The position numbers and the translations under genes were made by a program. Of a DNA stretch of 64,000 nt, positions 1-9,195 are shown piece after piece. A model generated the notes under the pieces. That model did no database searches and had not been told where the DNA came from. It saw nothing but the letters and a program-made list of their open reading frames with translations. Within the stretch, counting starts at the first letter, position 1; each line of letters starts with the position of its first letter. This DNA comes from JAGLOK01 sp963675575 (GTDB lineage Bacteria > Bacillota > Clostridia > Christensenellales > UMGS416), in the NCBI GenBank assembly GCA_963675575.1, contig OY776378.1, positions 2,294,001-2,358,000 of the forward strand, given 5' to 3'.

Positions 1-941
1 GTCACAAATACGTTGAAATAGTGGCGCGCTTTTTTAACTCTGTTTCCGCCAAGAGGAATATAAACATAGTCCCTAAACCAAGTGGAAAGTGATATGTGCC
101 ATCTTGCCCAAAAGTCACTTATCGAAACAGCGAAATAAGGCTGTCTGAAGTTTTCCATCAAGTCTATTCCCATTATTTGAGCGCACCCTATAGCTATGTT
201 TGTATAACCCGCAAAGTCGCAATATATTTGGAGCGCAAAGCCCAGAGTAGCTATTATAAATGCGAGTCCTCCAAAATTGTGAGGAGAATTATAAACATTG
301 TTCACCACTACGGCTATTGTATCTGCAATGACTATCTTCTGCAAAAAGCCCCACAACATTCTCTGCATGCCACTCTTTGCCTTATCGTAGTTAAAGATAT
401 GCTCTTTTCTAAACTGAGGCAGTAATCTGTCAGAACGCTCTATCGGGCCTGCCACAAGCTGTGGAAAGTATGAAACATACAGTGCGAAATACCCCAAATG
501 CCGCTCAGCCTTGCGTTTTCTTTTGTAAACGTCAATCGTATAGCTCATTGTTTGAAATGTGTAAAACGAAATGCCCATCGGCAAAAGCAATGAAAAATTC
601 TTTATAGGATATTCAATGCCATTACCAATCAGCGTTGCGATTGATTCATTTACAAAATTAAAATATTTGAAAACAAACAGCAACCCGAGATTTACTACGA
701 TGCTAACCATTAGACAAGCTTTTCGCTTTTTATCGCTATCCGTTTTATCCATTTGTATTGACATGGTATAATCTATTAAGGTAGATACGATAATCAATAT
801 AATATATTCCGCGCGCCATGCCATATAAAATATATAGCTGGAAATAAGTAACATAATCCATCGGTATCTATGCGGAATAAGAAAATACAGAATTATCACT
901 ATTGGAAAAAATATTATAAATTCATATGAATTAAAAAGCAT
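1..941 (-). CDS. MBOAT-family membrane O-acyltransferase (AlgI/PatA-like), 3' end outside window
   Basis: The reading frame starts at an ATG at 939-941 behind a strong purine-rich ribosome site (GGGGGAGAAGG) and stays open to the window edge, giving 313 codons. The translation begins MLFNSYEFIIFFP and is rich in membrane segments. It carries the MBOAT hallmark WARWHISLSTWFRDYVYIP near residues 285-305, with the invariant His, and the upstream motif FPQLVAGPIER. Family members move acyl groups, usually acetyl, across the membrane onto extracytoplasmic polysaccharide or protein glycans. The SGNH-like gene ends 19 bp upstream on the same strand, the usual AlgI-plus-SGNH pairing. The acceptor is unknown. 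The last part of the protein is not in the window. Confidence 0.9.
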   Translation of the reverse strand, partial: MLFNSYEFIIFFPIVIILYFLIPHRYRWIMLLISSYIFYMAWRAEYIILIIVSTLIDYTMSIQMDKTDSDKKRKACLMVSIVVNLGLLFVFKYFNFVNESIATLIGNGIEYPIKNFSLLLPMGISFYTFQTMSYTIDVYKRKRKAERHLGYFALYVSYFPQLVAGPIERSDRLLPQFRKEHIFNYDKAKSGMQRMLWGFLQKIVIADTIAVVVNNVYNSPHNFGGLAFIIATLGFALQIYCDFAGYTNIAIGCAQIMGIDLMENFRQPYFAVSISDFWARWHISLSTWFRDYVYIPLGGNRVKKARHYFNVFV

Positions 942-960
942 TCGTCCTTCTCCCCCAAAC

Positions 961-1947
961 TTAATCTCTTTTTAAATAGCCTTCATTTATCGCTCTGTTT
1001 ATAACTATATCCGAAAACAATTTTGTTCCTACCTTATTTAAATGATCATCATCATAAAATAAAAACAAATCCTCGGAGAACTCATCTGAATGCGAATAGT
1101 CCCAATAAGGAATGTCATATTCTTCAGATATTTCATCAGTAATAGAGTAAAAACTTTCGAAAAACGAATCATCAAAAACTTCTGCTTCATTATAAATGTC
1201 TGAAAAAGGAGTTGTTATAAGTACGCACTTATAGCCGGTTTTTTGGCAGTACTCTATCATTTCCTTTAGCTTGTCTATTGATATTTGGCTTATACCTCTG
1301 GAGAAATTTACTGCATGTTGATTTACTGTTTTATCCCTCTCTTTTATAAGCCTTTCCATATCAATCTCGCCGGTATTTTCGTCAATAAATCTGCTTTTTT
1401 CAAATACTTTATCGTAGTCTTCAATTGACTGTTTATCTTCTTTAAATAAATATTTAATTTGGTCTTGTCTTATATAAAATATTGACAGCCATTTATATTC
1501 CAGCGCCAGTTCAAATGACTTATTTTTAATATAGCGATAGTCTAAGAAATTATAATATATGTATTCCTTATCTAAAAACATTTGTTCATCAAAATATTGA
1601 TAATAGCTAAAATAAGATATTGGGATGAATACAACACAATCTTTTTCAAGATTCTTTCTATTTTGCTTTATCATTTGCAAATCATAATAAAACATCTGTA
1701 TTGGTCTGCCAAAATTAAATCCAGTATATCCTTCAGGAAGATTATCATAATTGAAATCAATCATTCCATGAGATGACCCAACATTACAAATATCAATTGA
1801 TTTTGGAGGATTAATAGTCTTAAACTTTTCATCCTCAAGCAAATAGGCTTGTGTGCCTTGCCATCTTGCATTCAATAGTGCAATTATCGCAAATACAATA
1901 AAAATATATAATAATAATTTCAAAACAAACTTTTTCATAGATAGCAT
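961..1947 (-). CDS. Membrane-anchored SGNH/DltD-AlgX-like protein
   Basis: This 328-residue protein has one N-terminal membrane anchor (about residues 5-26), then an extracytoplasmic domain. A GSSH motif at 57-60 fits the nucleophile block of SGNH hydrolases, and DDDHLN near residue 305 fits the Asp-His block. Proteins of this kind work with MBOAT acyltransferases and either transfer or remove acetyl groups on cell-surface glycans. The MBOAT gene follows 19 bp downstream, so the two are probably co-transcribed. Neither possible start (1947, or the in-frame ATG at 1938 giving MKKFVLK) has a clear ribosome-binding site. The fold assignment rests on motifs only. Confidence 0.7.
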   Translation of the reverse strand: MLSMKKFVLKLLLYIFIVFAIIALLNARWQGTQAYLLEDEKFKTINPPKSIDICNVGSSHGMIDFNYDNLPEGYTGFNFGRPIQMFYYDLQMIKQNRKNLEKDCVVFIPISYFSYYQYFDEQMFLDKEYIYYNFLDYRYIKNKSFELALEYKWLSIFYIRQDQIKYLFKEDKQSIEDYDKVFEKSRFIDENTGEIDMERLIKERDKTVNQHAVNFSRGISQISIDKLKEMIEYCQKTGYKCVLITTPFSDIYNEAEVFDDSFFESFYSITDEISEEYDIPYWDYSHSDEFSEDLFLFYDDDHLNKVGTKLFSDIVINRAINEGYLKRD

Positions 1948-2069
1948 TTATTTTATTATAATATTCTAAAACATACAAGTTATTCTCGCTTATTATACGC
2001 TTGTTTTCTGATTCAAAATATAATAAAACAAATATTTTGGATAAAAATTGCGCAACATTGCTTATAGTG

Positions 2070-3695
2070 TTAATAGTCCAAAGATTGGCGATACTCTTCA
2101 ACCAGATACTCGTATTTACCTATGTTCATTTCAAATGCGATTCTTAATCTTTCCAAATCCCACAAGTCACCGGAAACAACTATATGAAGTTTATCATAAT
2201 ATTCTTTTAACGATACATTTTCTATTACATTTATCCCTGTGCGGACTGTTTCTTCATAGCCTGCCGGTATTTCTCGCTCATAGTGGCCAGCAAACAGGTC
2301 CGGGGGCGATGGTATTCTGGCAAGCAAAGGATCTGTCAAAGCATAAATATCAATTATCTTTGTCTTATCAGGCGCAAAATAGCCCATAAAGCCAATTCCT
2401 CCCGAAATATATACCTCGTTTTCGATATATTGAGAACCCATCACGCCCCATTCGTGAATAATTCTATCAGGCTGATATCCATTTGCCTGCGCATATTTCA
2501 AGTAATGGGCAAGCCCAGTGGATTTATAATAATAGCTTCGCACATCCCTCGGGCGATCAACAGGATTTGTGGTTTTTAAATAATCATAGTACTTTTCATA
2601 TTCAAGGGGCGATGTTAACGTAGATGTCTCTGGAATAACTCCTAAAAATAATATTGATGCGCTAACTGCAAATGCTATCTTCACTTTAAACGAATTAATT
2701 CCTTCATTTCCAATTTCCAAAGTACATAAAAACTTATATACTATTATTATAGCCAAAAATAAAGGTGCGCTTAAAAATCTCCCGACCATGAAATCCCCGC
2801 CGAAATAAATTATGTATAAAATGTAAAGCAACACGCTTGACGCGGCTATTGCATATTTCCCTTGTTTCTTTTTAATTAGAAAGAGCCCTAGTATCAAAAC
2901 TCCTAAAATAGCTATCAAAGTAATATTATCACCGTAAATATTAGAGGAGATGATATATTTTATCCCATTTCCCAATAAATGAATTTTACTGGTTGTAATG
3001 TTCAGCTTCGCATATGCGGTATTTGGGAATAAGAATCCGTAGTAAAAAAATGAAAATATTTCCCAAGCGATAAATGGTGAAAAGCCTAAGAAACCCATTG
3101 CGATCTTTTTAGCTTTAAACTGTTTAAAAAAGCTTACACAAAGAGGTGGTATGAAAAGAAGTATTGCGTCAATTCTATTTATGGTAATTATTGAAGCTAT
3201 TAAGCAAAGCTTTAAAAAGGTATTGCTTTCATACGGTTTTTCGCTAGAAAAATATACTTTGTAAAAAAGTGCGATAGTTAAGAAAGTGATCGGATTTTCA
3301 AGCCCGGAAGTTGAATAATCAATGAAGGCTTTAGAGGTCGCCAGAGCTAAAATACAAATTATAAAAGGAATCAAACTTTTCTTGTCTTTAGGATAGAAAA
3401 AAATTATCACAGCGCTCATTGTTAAGCCCACAGATAAGAAAATCGATGACAAATACATATCTTTGGATATAGCATATATTGGAGTCATCAGAAACACGTA
3501 CAGTGGATTCGTATAAGCTTGGACTCTTTCAAATACATTCCACGTTAGACCATATCCGTTGAGTATGTTTTTCACGTACCTAAAAGAAATGTATGCGTCA
3601 TCCACTATCCATGCGCTCTTTAATATCACTCCAAGCAGAAACAATATTAAAGTTATCGCGACTAAATTTATTATGTTTATCTTTTTTCGAATCAT
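2070..3695 (-). CDS. GT-C superfamily membrane glycosyltransferase (AftB-like)
   Basis: This 541-residue polytopic protein has about ten hydrophobic segments. The first extracytoplasmic loop carries VDDAYISFRY at residues 31-40, followed by GYGLTWN and ERVQAYTNPLY, a signature of GT-C enzymes related to mycobacterial arabinofuranosyltransferase AftB. These use lipid-phosphate sugars on the outer face of the membrane. The C-terminal hundred or so residues form a soluble extracytoplasmic domain. With the SGNH and MBOAT genes downstream it makes a small glycan assembly and acylation cassette. Donor and acceptor cannot be told from sequence; a glycosylated flagellum or a wall polymer are both possible. 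Confidence 0.75.
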   Translation of the reverse strand: MIRKKINIINLVAITLILFLLGVILKSAWIVDDAYISFRYVKNILNGYGLTWNVFERVQAYTNPLYVFLMTPIYAISKDMYLSSIFLSVGLTMSAVIIFFYPKDKKSLIPFIICILALATSKAFIDYSTSGLENPITFLTIALFYKVYFSSEKPYESNTFLKLCLIASIITINRIDAILLFIPPLCVSFFKQFKAKKIAMGFLGFSPFIAWEIFSFFYYGFLFPNTAYAKLNITTSKIHLLGNGIKYIISSNIYGDNITLIAILGVLILGLFLIKKKQGKYAIAASSVLLYILYIIYFGGDFMVGRFLSAPLFLAIIIVYKFLCTLEIGNEGINSFKVKIAFAVSASILFLGVIPETSTLTSPLEYEKYYDYLKTTNPVDRPRDVRSYYYKSTGLAHYLKYAQANGYQPDRIIHEWGVMGSQYIENEVYISGGIGFMGYFAPDKTKIIDIYALTDPLLARIPSPPDLFAGHYEREIPAGYEETVRTGINVIENVSLKEYYDKLHIVVSGDLWDLERLRIAFEMNIGKYEYLVEEYRQSLDY

Positions 3696-3788
3696 TATTC
3701 TATCTCAAAACTTGTTTATTAGCTTTTGCACAATCATTAGCATTAATTTATGCAGCCTTATTAAAATAACTCGGATAATTACTTGAAT

Positions 3789-3817
3789 ATCTTACCATTG
3801 AGCGCACTTCCGTGCAA
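3789..3817 (-). promoter_or_regulatory. Weak candidate sigma-A promoter for the glycan cassette
   Basis: On the minus strand TTGCAC (3812-3817), a 17-nt spacer and TAAGAT (3789-3794) form a four-of-six plus four-of-six match to the vegetative consensus, about 95 nt upstream of the GT-C start. A small inverted repeat (3804-3815) overlaps the -35 element. Nothing else stands out in the AT-rich gap 3696-3910. Confidence 0.3.
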
Positions 3818-3910
3818 TCACTTTCAAAAAATATTTTATTAGAACTTTAATAAGAATATATCATGTTTATATTTTATATTTATTTTACATGATTCTTTAT
3901 GCTTATCAAG

Positions 3911-3938
3911 AAAAAACCGCTCTTTGTTTAAAGAGCGG
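3911..3938 (-). terminator. Rho-independent terminator after cheW (end of the fli/che cluster)
   Basis: A perfect 9-bp stem pairs CCGCTCTTT (3917-3925) with AAAGAGCGG (3930-3938) around a 4-nt loop. Read on the minus strand it is followed at once by six T residues (complement of 3911-3916). It lies about 100 bp past the stop of the last chemotaxis gene and separates the fli/che cluster from the glycan cassette. Confidence 0.85.
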
Positions 3939-4036
3939 GCTGTTAAAACTATTAAAAATCGATCTTCGTAATAATTCAATAAAACTTGAAACACTGCTTA
4001 ACTTCAGTGAATTTTTGGCGGCAACTTCTTTCTGCT

Positions 4037-4501
4037 TTATACAGTTTCTAAAATGCCCTTCTCTGCGGTAGTAAATATTTTATCTACATCAAGTAACATA
4101 ACAACTTCATCTTTAACCTTGCCCATCCCGGATAAAAATTCTTGATCTATATCGGCTCCGTATTTTGGGGGCGCTTCGATACTATCCAATGGTATATCTA
4201 AAACTTCTTGTACAGAATCCACAACTATACCATTGATTTTAGTTCCCGTTTCGGTTCGAAGCTCTGTTACAATTACTGACGTTCTCTCATCATATTGGCG
4301 TTCCTCAAGCCCGAACTTAAGCCTTAAATCTATAACTGGTATTATCTTTCCCCTGAGATTTATTACTCCTTTGATAAAATTCGGAAGTCTTGGTACATGA
4401 GTTATATCCATCATACCTATAATTTCTTTTATCTTCAAAATTGGCATCCCATAATATTCTTCGCCCAATTTGAACGTTAAAAACTTGTTATCTTGCGCCA
4501 T
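4037..4501 (-). CDS. cheW: CheW chemotaxis coupling protein (first paralogue)
   Basis: CheW links methyl-accepting receptors to the kinase CheA in the receptor array. The 154-residue protein is a single CheW domain with the typical GVINLRGKIIPVIDLR core and a second half ending in KDEVVMLLDVDKIF. The start is the ATG at 4501 (MAQDNK), which has AGAGGAG placed correctly; an in-frame ATG ten codons earlier has no such site. It lies downstream of an MCP gene and is followed by the terminator at 3911-3938. It is a close paralogue of the CheW encoded at 6265-6741, with the same KIKEIIGMMDIT-type segment, so the two probably arose by duplication. Confidence 0.95.
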   Translation of the reverse strand: MAQDNKFLTFKLGEEYYGMPILKIKEIIGMMDITHVPRLPNFIKGVINLRGKIIPVIDLRLKFGLEERQYDERTSVIVTELRTETGTKINGIVVDSVQEVLDIPLDSIEAPPKYGADIDQEFLSGMGKVKDEVVMLLDVDKIFTTAEKGILETV

Positions 4502-4611
4502 AGTAATCTCCTCTCTTTTTTTAAATCTCATTGTTTAAACGAATGAATACGGGAATTCTCTCCCATATTCATTCAATGTTAAAACACAATAAATCTTGGT
4601 TTTTTCAACAA

Positions 4612-6225
4612 TTAAAAATCGTCCGAATCATCAAGCGGTATAACTTCATCAGGCGAAACTATCTGCTTTCTGAAATTATGTTTACCTTCTGCCAGTTTCT
4701 TTGTCTTAGGCAAATTATTATCTACCAATGATTCTTTGGGGGTTTCTTTGCTAGATTTGCCTTTTACCAACACTGTAAGTTCCAGCACAACATCTCTAAG
4801 CGATTGCGCTTGATTCTGAAGCTCTTCAGCCGAAGCCGCGCTTTCTTCCGCCGTGGCAGCATTGCTTTGCACCACTTTTTCCATTTGACCTATCGCCTCT
4901 GTCACTTGAGCTGTACCTCTTGCTTGCTCTTCGCTGGCGGCTGTAATTTCCCCCATGAGCTGATTTACGTTTTTAGCTTTTTCCATGATTTCGTTAAGTG
5001 AAATGTTCACCTCACCGCTTATGGATGCTCCACGCTCAGAAAGTTCAATGTTCTTGTCAATTATTTCAGCTGTATCCTTTGCCGCTTTAGCGCTTTTTTG
5101 TGCTAAGTTACGTACTTCTTCAGCTACAACCGCGAATCCTTGACCGGCTTCGCCTGCTCTTGCCGCTTCAACTGCCGCATTAAGTGCAAGCATGTTAGTT
5201 TGAAATGCTATTTCATCAATAACTTTGATAATTTTTGAAATTTCACTACTGGATTTCTTAAGCTCTTCCATAGACTGAGTCATCTCCTGCATTTTGGATG
5301 ACCCCTCTAAAGCCGCTTGGCTGGTTTCCTTTGATAGAGCGTTAGCCTGCCTTGTGTTTTCTGCGTTTTGGCGAACCATTGAAGAAGTTTCCTCCATAGT
5401 CGCGGAAGTTTCTTCAATTGAAGCCGCCTGCTCATTTGATCCTTCAGACAATTGCTGACTGGTTTCCGATAGTTGATAAGAAGCTCCCATTAAATTTTCT
5501 GCAAGCCCACTCTCCTGGACAGCAATTCTGCTTATTTGTCCAACAAGTCGCTTTGTAAGAACAAATGAAATAGCATTTGTAACAAGTACTACTGCACCAG
5601 CTATAATATACATAATCAATTTCATTTGTTTGGCAAAGTCAAGACTTTGATTGGCTAAAACCGAAGGGTATTGTTCCAATGCTTCCCCTATAGTATTAAG
5701 CTCTTCTCTGGCATTGTTAAACAAATCTGCTGTGAGACTAATGTCGTCAATCAGCTCCTCCTCAGTGGCGCCATTTTCGATTTTTTCCACTACACTAGCG
5801 GATGCATTCTTCCACTTTTCAAATTCAGCAAAGAAGATATCAATTTTATTAGCAACCGAACCTTCCGCATCTGTCATTGTCAGTACGGCTATGTCCAGAT
5901 TCTCCGAAGCTATTTGCCCAATCTGCCCCATTCGGTTTTCCACATCCCCAATATTGCTAAGATATGAATCCATACCATCCTCATATTCTTGGCTACCCAT
6001 GGAATGAATAAGCATATTGTTGTAACCATCCAGTGCTTGATAGAAATCTCTGTCTGCGTTCAGCACCAAAGCTATACTTGTGAAGCTTTCAGTTTCAAAT
6101 GTCACCGCTAAATTGTTTAATATGCCCGAAAACAAAATTACGGTAGCAATCAGTACCAATACCAATAAAATAACTGGTATCATAATTTGCATAATCTGCC
6201 TTTTTAATAAGTCCATCTTCTTCAT
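4612..6225 (-). CDS. Methyl-accepting chemotaxis protein
   Basis: This receptor of about 537 residues has an N-terminal membrane segment, a roughly 170-residue helical sensor domain outside the cell, a second membrane segment (IMYIIAGAVVLVTNAIS), and a cytoplasmic coiled-coil signalling domain. The highly conserved hairpin tip is present (IAFQTNMLALNAAVEAARAG). The sensor looks like a four-helix bundle, so the ligand cannot be predicted. The C-terminus ends PDEVIPLDDSDDF, an acidic tail shared with the other receptor here. The start chosen is the ATG at 6225 behind a GGGGGG run. An ATG at 6249 has no ribosome site, and an ATG at 6216 (MDLLKRQ) is also possible. Confidence 0.93.
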   Translation of the reverse strand: MKKMDLLKRQIMQIMIPVILLVLVLIATVILFSGILNNLAVTFETESFTSIALVLNADRDFYQALDGYNNMLIHSMGSQEYEDGMDSYLSNIGDVENRMGQIGQIASENLDIAVLTMTDAEGSVANKIDIFFAEFEKWKNASASVVEKIENGATEEELIDDISLTADLFNNAREELNTIGEALEQYPSVLANQSLDFAKQMKLIMYIIAGAVVLVTNAISFVLTKRLVGQISRIAVQESGLAENLMGASYQLSETSQQLSEGSNEQAASIEETSATMEETSSMVRQNAENTRQANALSKETSQAALEGSSKMQEMTQSMEELKKSSSEISKIIKVIDEIAFQTNMLALNAAVEAARAGEAGQGFAVVAEEVRNLAQKSAKAAKDTAEIIDKNIELSERGASISGEVNISLNEIMEKAKNVNQLMGEITAASEEQARGTAQVTEAIGQMEKVVQSNAATAEESAASAEELQNQAQSLRDVVLELTVLVKGKSSKETPKESLVDNNLPKTKKLAEGKHNFRKQIVSPDEVIPLDDSDDF

Positions 6226-6264
6226 TTTCCCCCCCTGTACCCATTTCATTTTTTGTTTAAAGCC

Positions 6265-6741
6265 CTATTGAACTTTTACAGATTCCAATTTTGCTGTTTC
6301 GCTGTGCGAAAATATTTTGTCAATATCAAGCAGCATAATAACTTCATCTTTTATTTTCCCCATTCCATTTAAAAATTCTAATCCAATATTTACACCGTAC
6401 TTTGGTGGTGGCTCAATATTGTCAGGTGAAATATCTTGAACATCGTTTACCGAGTCAACGATGAACCCGCTGGTTAAAATTTCACTTTGGGTTTTTAGTT
6501 CTGTTATTATTATGGATGTTCTCTCATTGTAATCTATTTTTTCAAGTTCAAACTTCAATCTCAAATCAATGACAGGAATAATCTTGCCCCTTAGATTAAT
6601 TACCCCCCTTATAAAATCGGGAAGCTTTGGTACACGGGTTATATCCATCATCCCAATTATCTCTTTTACTTTTGTTATCGGGATACCATATTTTTCTTCC
6701 TTTAGTCCGAAAGTTAAAAATTTATTATCTTGCTTGCCCAT
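6265..6741 (-). CDS. cheW: CheW chemotaxis coupling protein (second paralogue)
   Basis: This 158-residue single-domain CheW couples receptors to CheA. It contains GVINLRGKIIPVIDLRL and KDEVIMLLDIDKIF, nearly the same as the paralogue at 4037-4501, but diverges in the middle loop. The ATG has AGGGGAG nine bases upstream. It is the first gene after a 348-bp gap holding a good sigma-28-type promoter (6864-6890), and is followed 40 bp later by an MCP gene. A cheW-mcp-cheW group with its own promoter is the likely unit. Confidence 0.95.
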   Translation of the reverse strand: MGKQDNKFLTFGLKEEKYGIPITKVKEIIGMMDITRVPKLPDFIRGVINLRGKIIPVIDLRLKFELEKIDYNERTSIIITELKTQSEILTSGFIVDSVNDVQDISPDNIEPPPKYGVNIGLEFLNGMGKIKDEVIMLLDIDKIFSHSETAKLESVKVQ

Positions 6742-6863
6742 ATCATTGTCTCCCCTTGCTGCTTCTTTGGTAAATCAGATAAGTATTCGCATACGCTTTA
6801 GGCTTCGTGTATAGTTTCAAACGTTGAAATCTTTTATTGCGCCAATGTATCCCTCTAATATAT

Positions 6864-6890
6864 ATATCGAAATAATATTTGCTTTGTTTA
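6864..6890 (-). promoter_or_regulatory. Candidate sigma-28 promoter for cheW-mcp-cheW
   Basis: On the minus strand TAAA (6887-6890), exactly 15 nt, then TTCGATAT (6864-6871) matches the flagellar sigma consensus TAAA-N15-GCCGATAT at all four -35 bases and six of eight -10 bases. It lies about 120 nt upstream of the cheW start, in a gap with no gene. Confidence 0.55.
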
Positions 6891-6948
6891 TTTTCTCAAG
6901 GTAAAGTTTATGTGAATACATGAAATATACTAATCCGCAAATTGCATT

Positions 6949-6998
6949 ATTATAAAGAAGATTGTTTAAATTACGATATTTGAAATCTTCTTTATAAT
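6949..6998. repeat. 15-bp perfect inverted repeat in the mcp-cheW gap
   Basis: The arms 6949-6963 and 6984-6998 (ATTATAAAGAAGATT and its complement) are perfectly complementary across a 20-nt loop. The position, about 90 bp after the end of the 684-residue receptor gene, would suit a transcript end or RNA-processing hairpin. No T-run follows on either strand, so it is not a canonical terminator. Confidence 0.6.
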
Positions 6999-7089
6999 AT
7001 GCTCTCTGCTTTAACTGTAGCGTTTAATTGGAATCGCTCCCAAAATATCTATTCCCTAAACTGAAATGAGAACAAATATTTATTTCTTC

Positions 7090-9144
7090 CTATACTTTAT
7101 CCGAATCATCAAGTATTATATCTTCATCTGGCCCAATAATAAGTTTTGAATCTTCATTTTCATTGACATCGGCTACATCAGCTACATCTCCAGTGGTCTC
7201 TTCAATGGCTTTTCCTTCGCTTTTTTTAAAAACTTTGCCGATAAAGCTAAATAGCTTCTTAAGGTTCTTTGACACGCTTTTTACTTTATCTGTTTTTTTG
7301 CTGCTATCCGTTTTGTTGCTTCTATCTGTTTTCTTGCTTTCGCCTGTTTTTACCTTCGCTTTGTGCTTACCACTAACAAGGTCATTTAACTCAATAACGA
7401 TTTTCTCCAGCGCCAGGGCTTGGTTTTGAAGCGCCTCAGCGGAAGCTGCGCTTTCTTCTGCAGTAGCCGCGTTAGCTTGAACCACATTTTCCATCTGGGC
7501 AATTGCTATTGTTACCTGCGCAGTCCCCTTGGCTTGTTCTTCGCTAGCAACCTCAACTTCATCCATAAGTTTATTCACATCGTTTGTCTTTAGCATTATA
7601 GTATTAAGGGACTTATTGACTTCTTGGCTTAAGGTAACACCTTGATCTGATAATTTCATATTTTTATCAATAATTTCCTCAGTATCTTTTGCTGCCTGTG
7701 CGCTCTTTTGTGCCAAGCTTCGTACTTCTTCGGCAACCACTGCAAAACCCAAACCGGCTTCTCCTGCTCGTGCTGCTTCAACCGCCGCGTTTAGCGCCAG
7801 CATATTTGTTTGGAAAGCTATATCATCAATAATTTTTATTATTTTAGAAATTTCCTTGCTGGATTTTTTTAATTCTTCCATAGATTGTGTCATGCCCTTC
7901 ATCTTTGCAGAACCGTCTGCCGCCGCGTCACTCGCTTCTTGCGCAAGATCATTCGCTTGATGAGTATTTTCCGCATTTTGTTGAACCATGGATGATGTCT
8001 CATCCATCGTTGCTGACGTTTCCTCAATAGATGCCGCCTGCTGATTAGAGCCTTCAGAAAGTTGTTGCCCGGCGCTCGTAAGCTGTTTGGATGCATTGGA
8101 AACAAGATTGGCAGAGCTTGACAACTCATTCATGTTGGAAGTCAATTGTCTTACAAGACTTCTGGTAATAAATGACGCAAGCAAAATTGCTACAAGAATT
8201 ATAATTGCACCAGACATCATGGTTGTAACCACTGCCTGACTCATATAACTATCGATTGATGCTTCCTGAGCATTTGCGAGGCTTGCTGCTGCGTTTACTA
8301 TTTTTTCCGAATACGTACTCAAGTTTAACTTTTCTACTTCCTGCAAATTTTTCAATGTTTTGCATTTCTGATAGGAAACCATATAATCATCCATTAGCCC
8401 GATTATACTATTCACAGTCTCAATATCTTTTTCGCTCTCTAAAACCTCAATTAAACTGTTACATACCGTTTTGGCTTTTTCCATTGATGAATTTATCTCA
8501 GTATTATACTCTATATTTAAATCTTCAAAATATTTCAATTGAGCTATATGCGTGCTTAGCAAACTATAAACCGCAGAATTGGCAAAAGAGACAGAATTAT
8601 ATTCAACTTCTACCTGTTGGATTAATTCCTCCACATCAACTTCACCCATAGCACTAAAAAGTGAGGTTAATTTTTGGTCATATAAGAAGTTTCTAAATCC
8701 TATTTGACGAACATTCATCATTTGATCCATATCTTTTTTGATTGCCTTCATATTATTTTCCATATTTTCAGAAAGCAATTCATTTTCACCAACATAATCA
8801 ACATATAATAAAAACGAATTATAATAATTGTCCAGATCTGCTGCCATCTGTTTTATAATCATTTTATCTTCATTCCCAAACAATGTGAGGGCCGAGTCCA
8901 TATGTGCTTTTGTTGCGTTATATTCCGCTTCAACGTTGAGTGCATCCTCTTCAGAACTGGTTATAAAATATTCCTGTGCAAATCGACTCGTGTCCGTTGT
9001 TCCCTTATCGATTTTCATAGCAGTTACAAGTAAATCTTTTTTTGAAACCAAGCTGCTAATCGTGAAATATTCCATGCCAATAACAACTAACAATAGGATA
9101 ATCAATAGACCAAAACTTAAATACAAACGTAATGACAATTTCAT
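7090..9144 (-). CDS. Methyl-accepting chemotaxis protein with long C-terminal extension
   Basis: This 684-residue receptor has a membrane segment at about 7-28, a large helical extracytoplasmic sensor (about 30-305, long enough for a double helical bundle), a second membrane segment (about 305-328) and the conserved signalling tip IAFQTNMLALNAAVEAARAG near residue 455. After the signalling domain there is an unusual extension of about 90 residues. It is first Lys-rich with repeated KKTD/NKTD units, then acidic, and ends PDEDIILDDSDKV like the receptor at 4612-6225. The extension may act as a flexible tether for adaptation enzymes. The gene follows cheB by 51 bp. Confidence 0.93.
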   Translation of the reverse strand: MKLSLRLYLSFGLLIILLLVVIGMEYFTISSLVSKKDLLVTAMKIDKGTTDTSRFAQEYFITSSEEDALNVEAEYNATKAHMDSALTLFGNEDKMIIKQMAADLDNYYNSFLLYVDYVGENELLSENMENNMKAIKKDMDQMMNVRQIGFRNFLYDQKLTSLFSAMGEVDVEELIQQVEVEYNSVSFANSAVYSLLSTHIAQLKYFEDLNIEYNTEINSSMEKAKTVCNSLIEVLESEKDIETVNSIIGLMDDYMVSYQKCKTLKNLQEVEKLNLSTYSEKIVNAAASLANAQEASIDSYMSQAVVTTMMSGAIIILVAILLASFITRSLVRQLTSNMNELSSSANLVSNASKQLTSAGQQLSEGSNQQAASIEETSATMDETSSMVQQNAENTHQANDLAQEASDAAADGSAKMKGMTQSMEELKKSSKEISKIIKIIDDIAFQTNMLALNAAVEAARAGEAGLGFAVVAEEVRSLAQKSAQAAKDTEEIIDKNMKLSDQGVTLSQEVNKSLNTIMLKTNDVNKLMDEVEVASEEQAKGTAQVTIAIAQMENVVQANAATAEESAASAEALQNQALALEKIVIELNDLVSGKHKAKVKTGESKKTDRSNKTDSSKKTDKVKSVSKNLKKLFSFIGKVFKKSEGKAIEETTGDVADVADVNENEDSKLIIGPDEDIILDDSDKV

Positions 9145-9195
9145 AATAATCTCCCCTTTAATATCTTTTATAACACTTTCCTTTTGGGAAAATGC

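Noticed and set aside
96..425. Plus-strand 109-codon frame near the left edge
   Set aside because: It is a shadow of the MBOAT gene on the other strand, with no family resemblance or ribosome site.
3804..3815. Hairpin with GGAA in the loop upstream of the GT-C gene, like a CsrA site
   Set aside because: It overlaps the candidate -35 region, so it would probably not be in the transcript.
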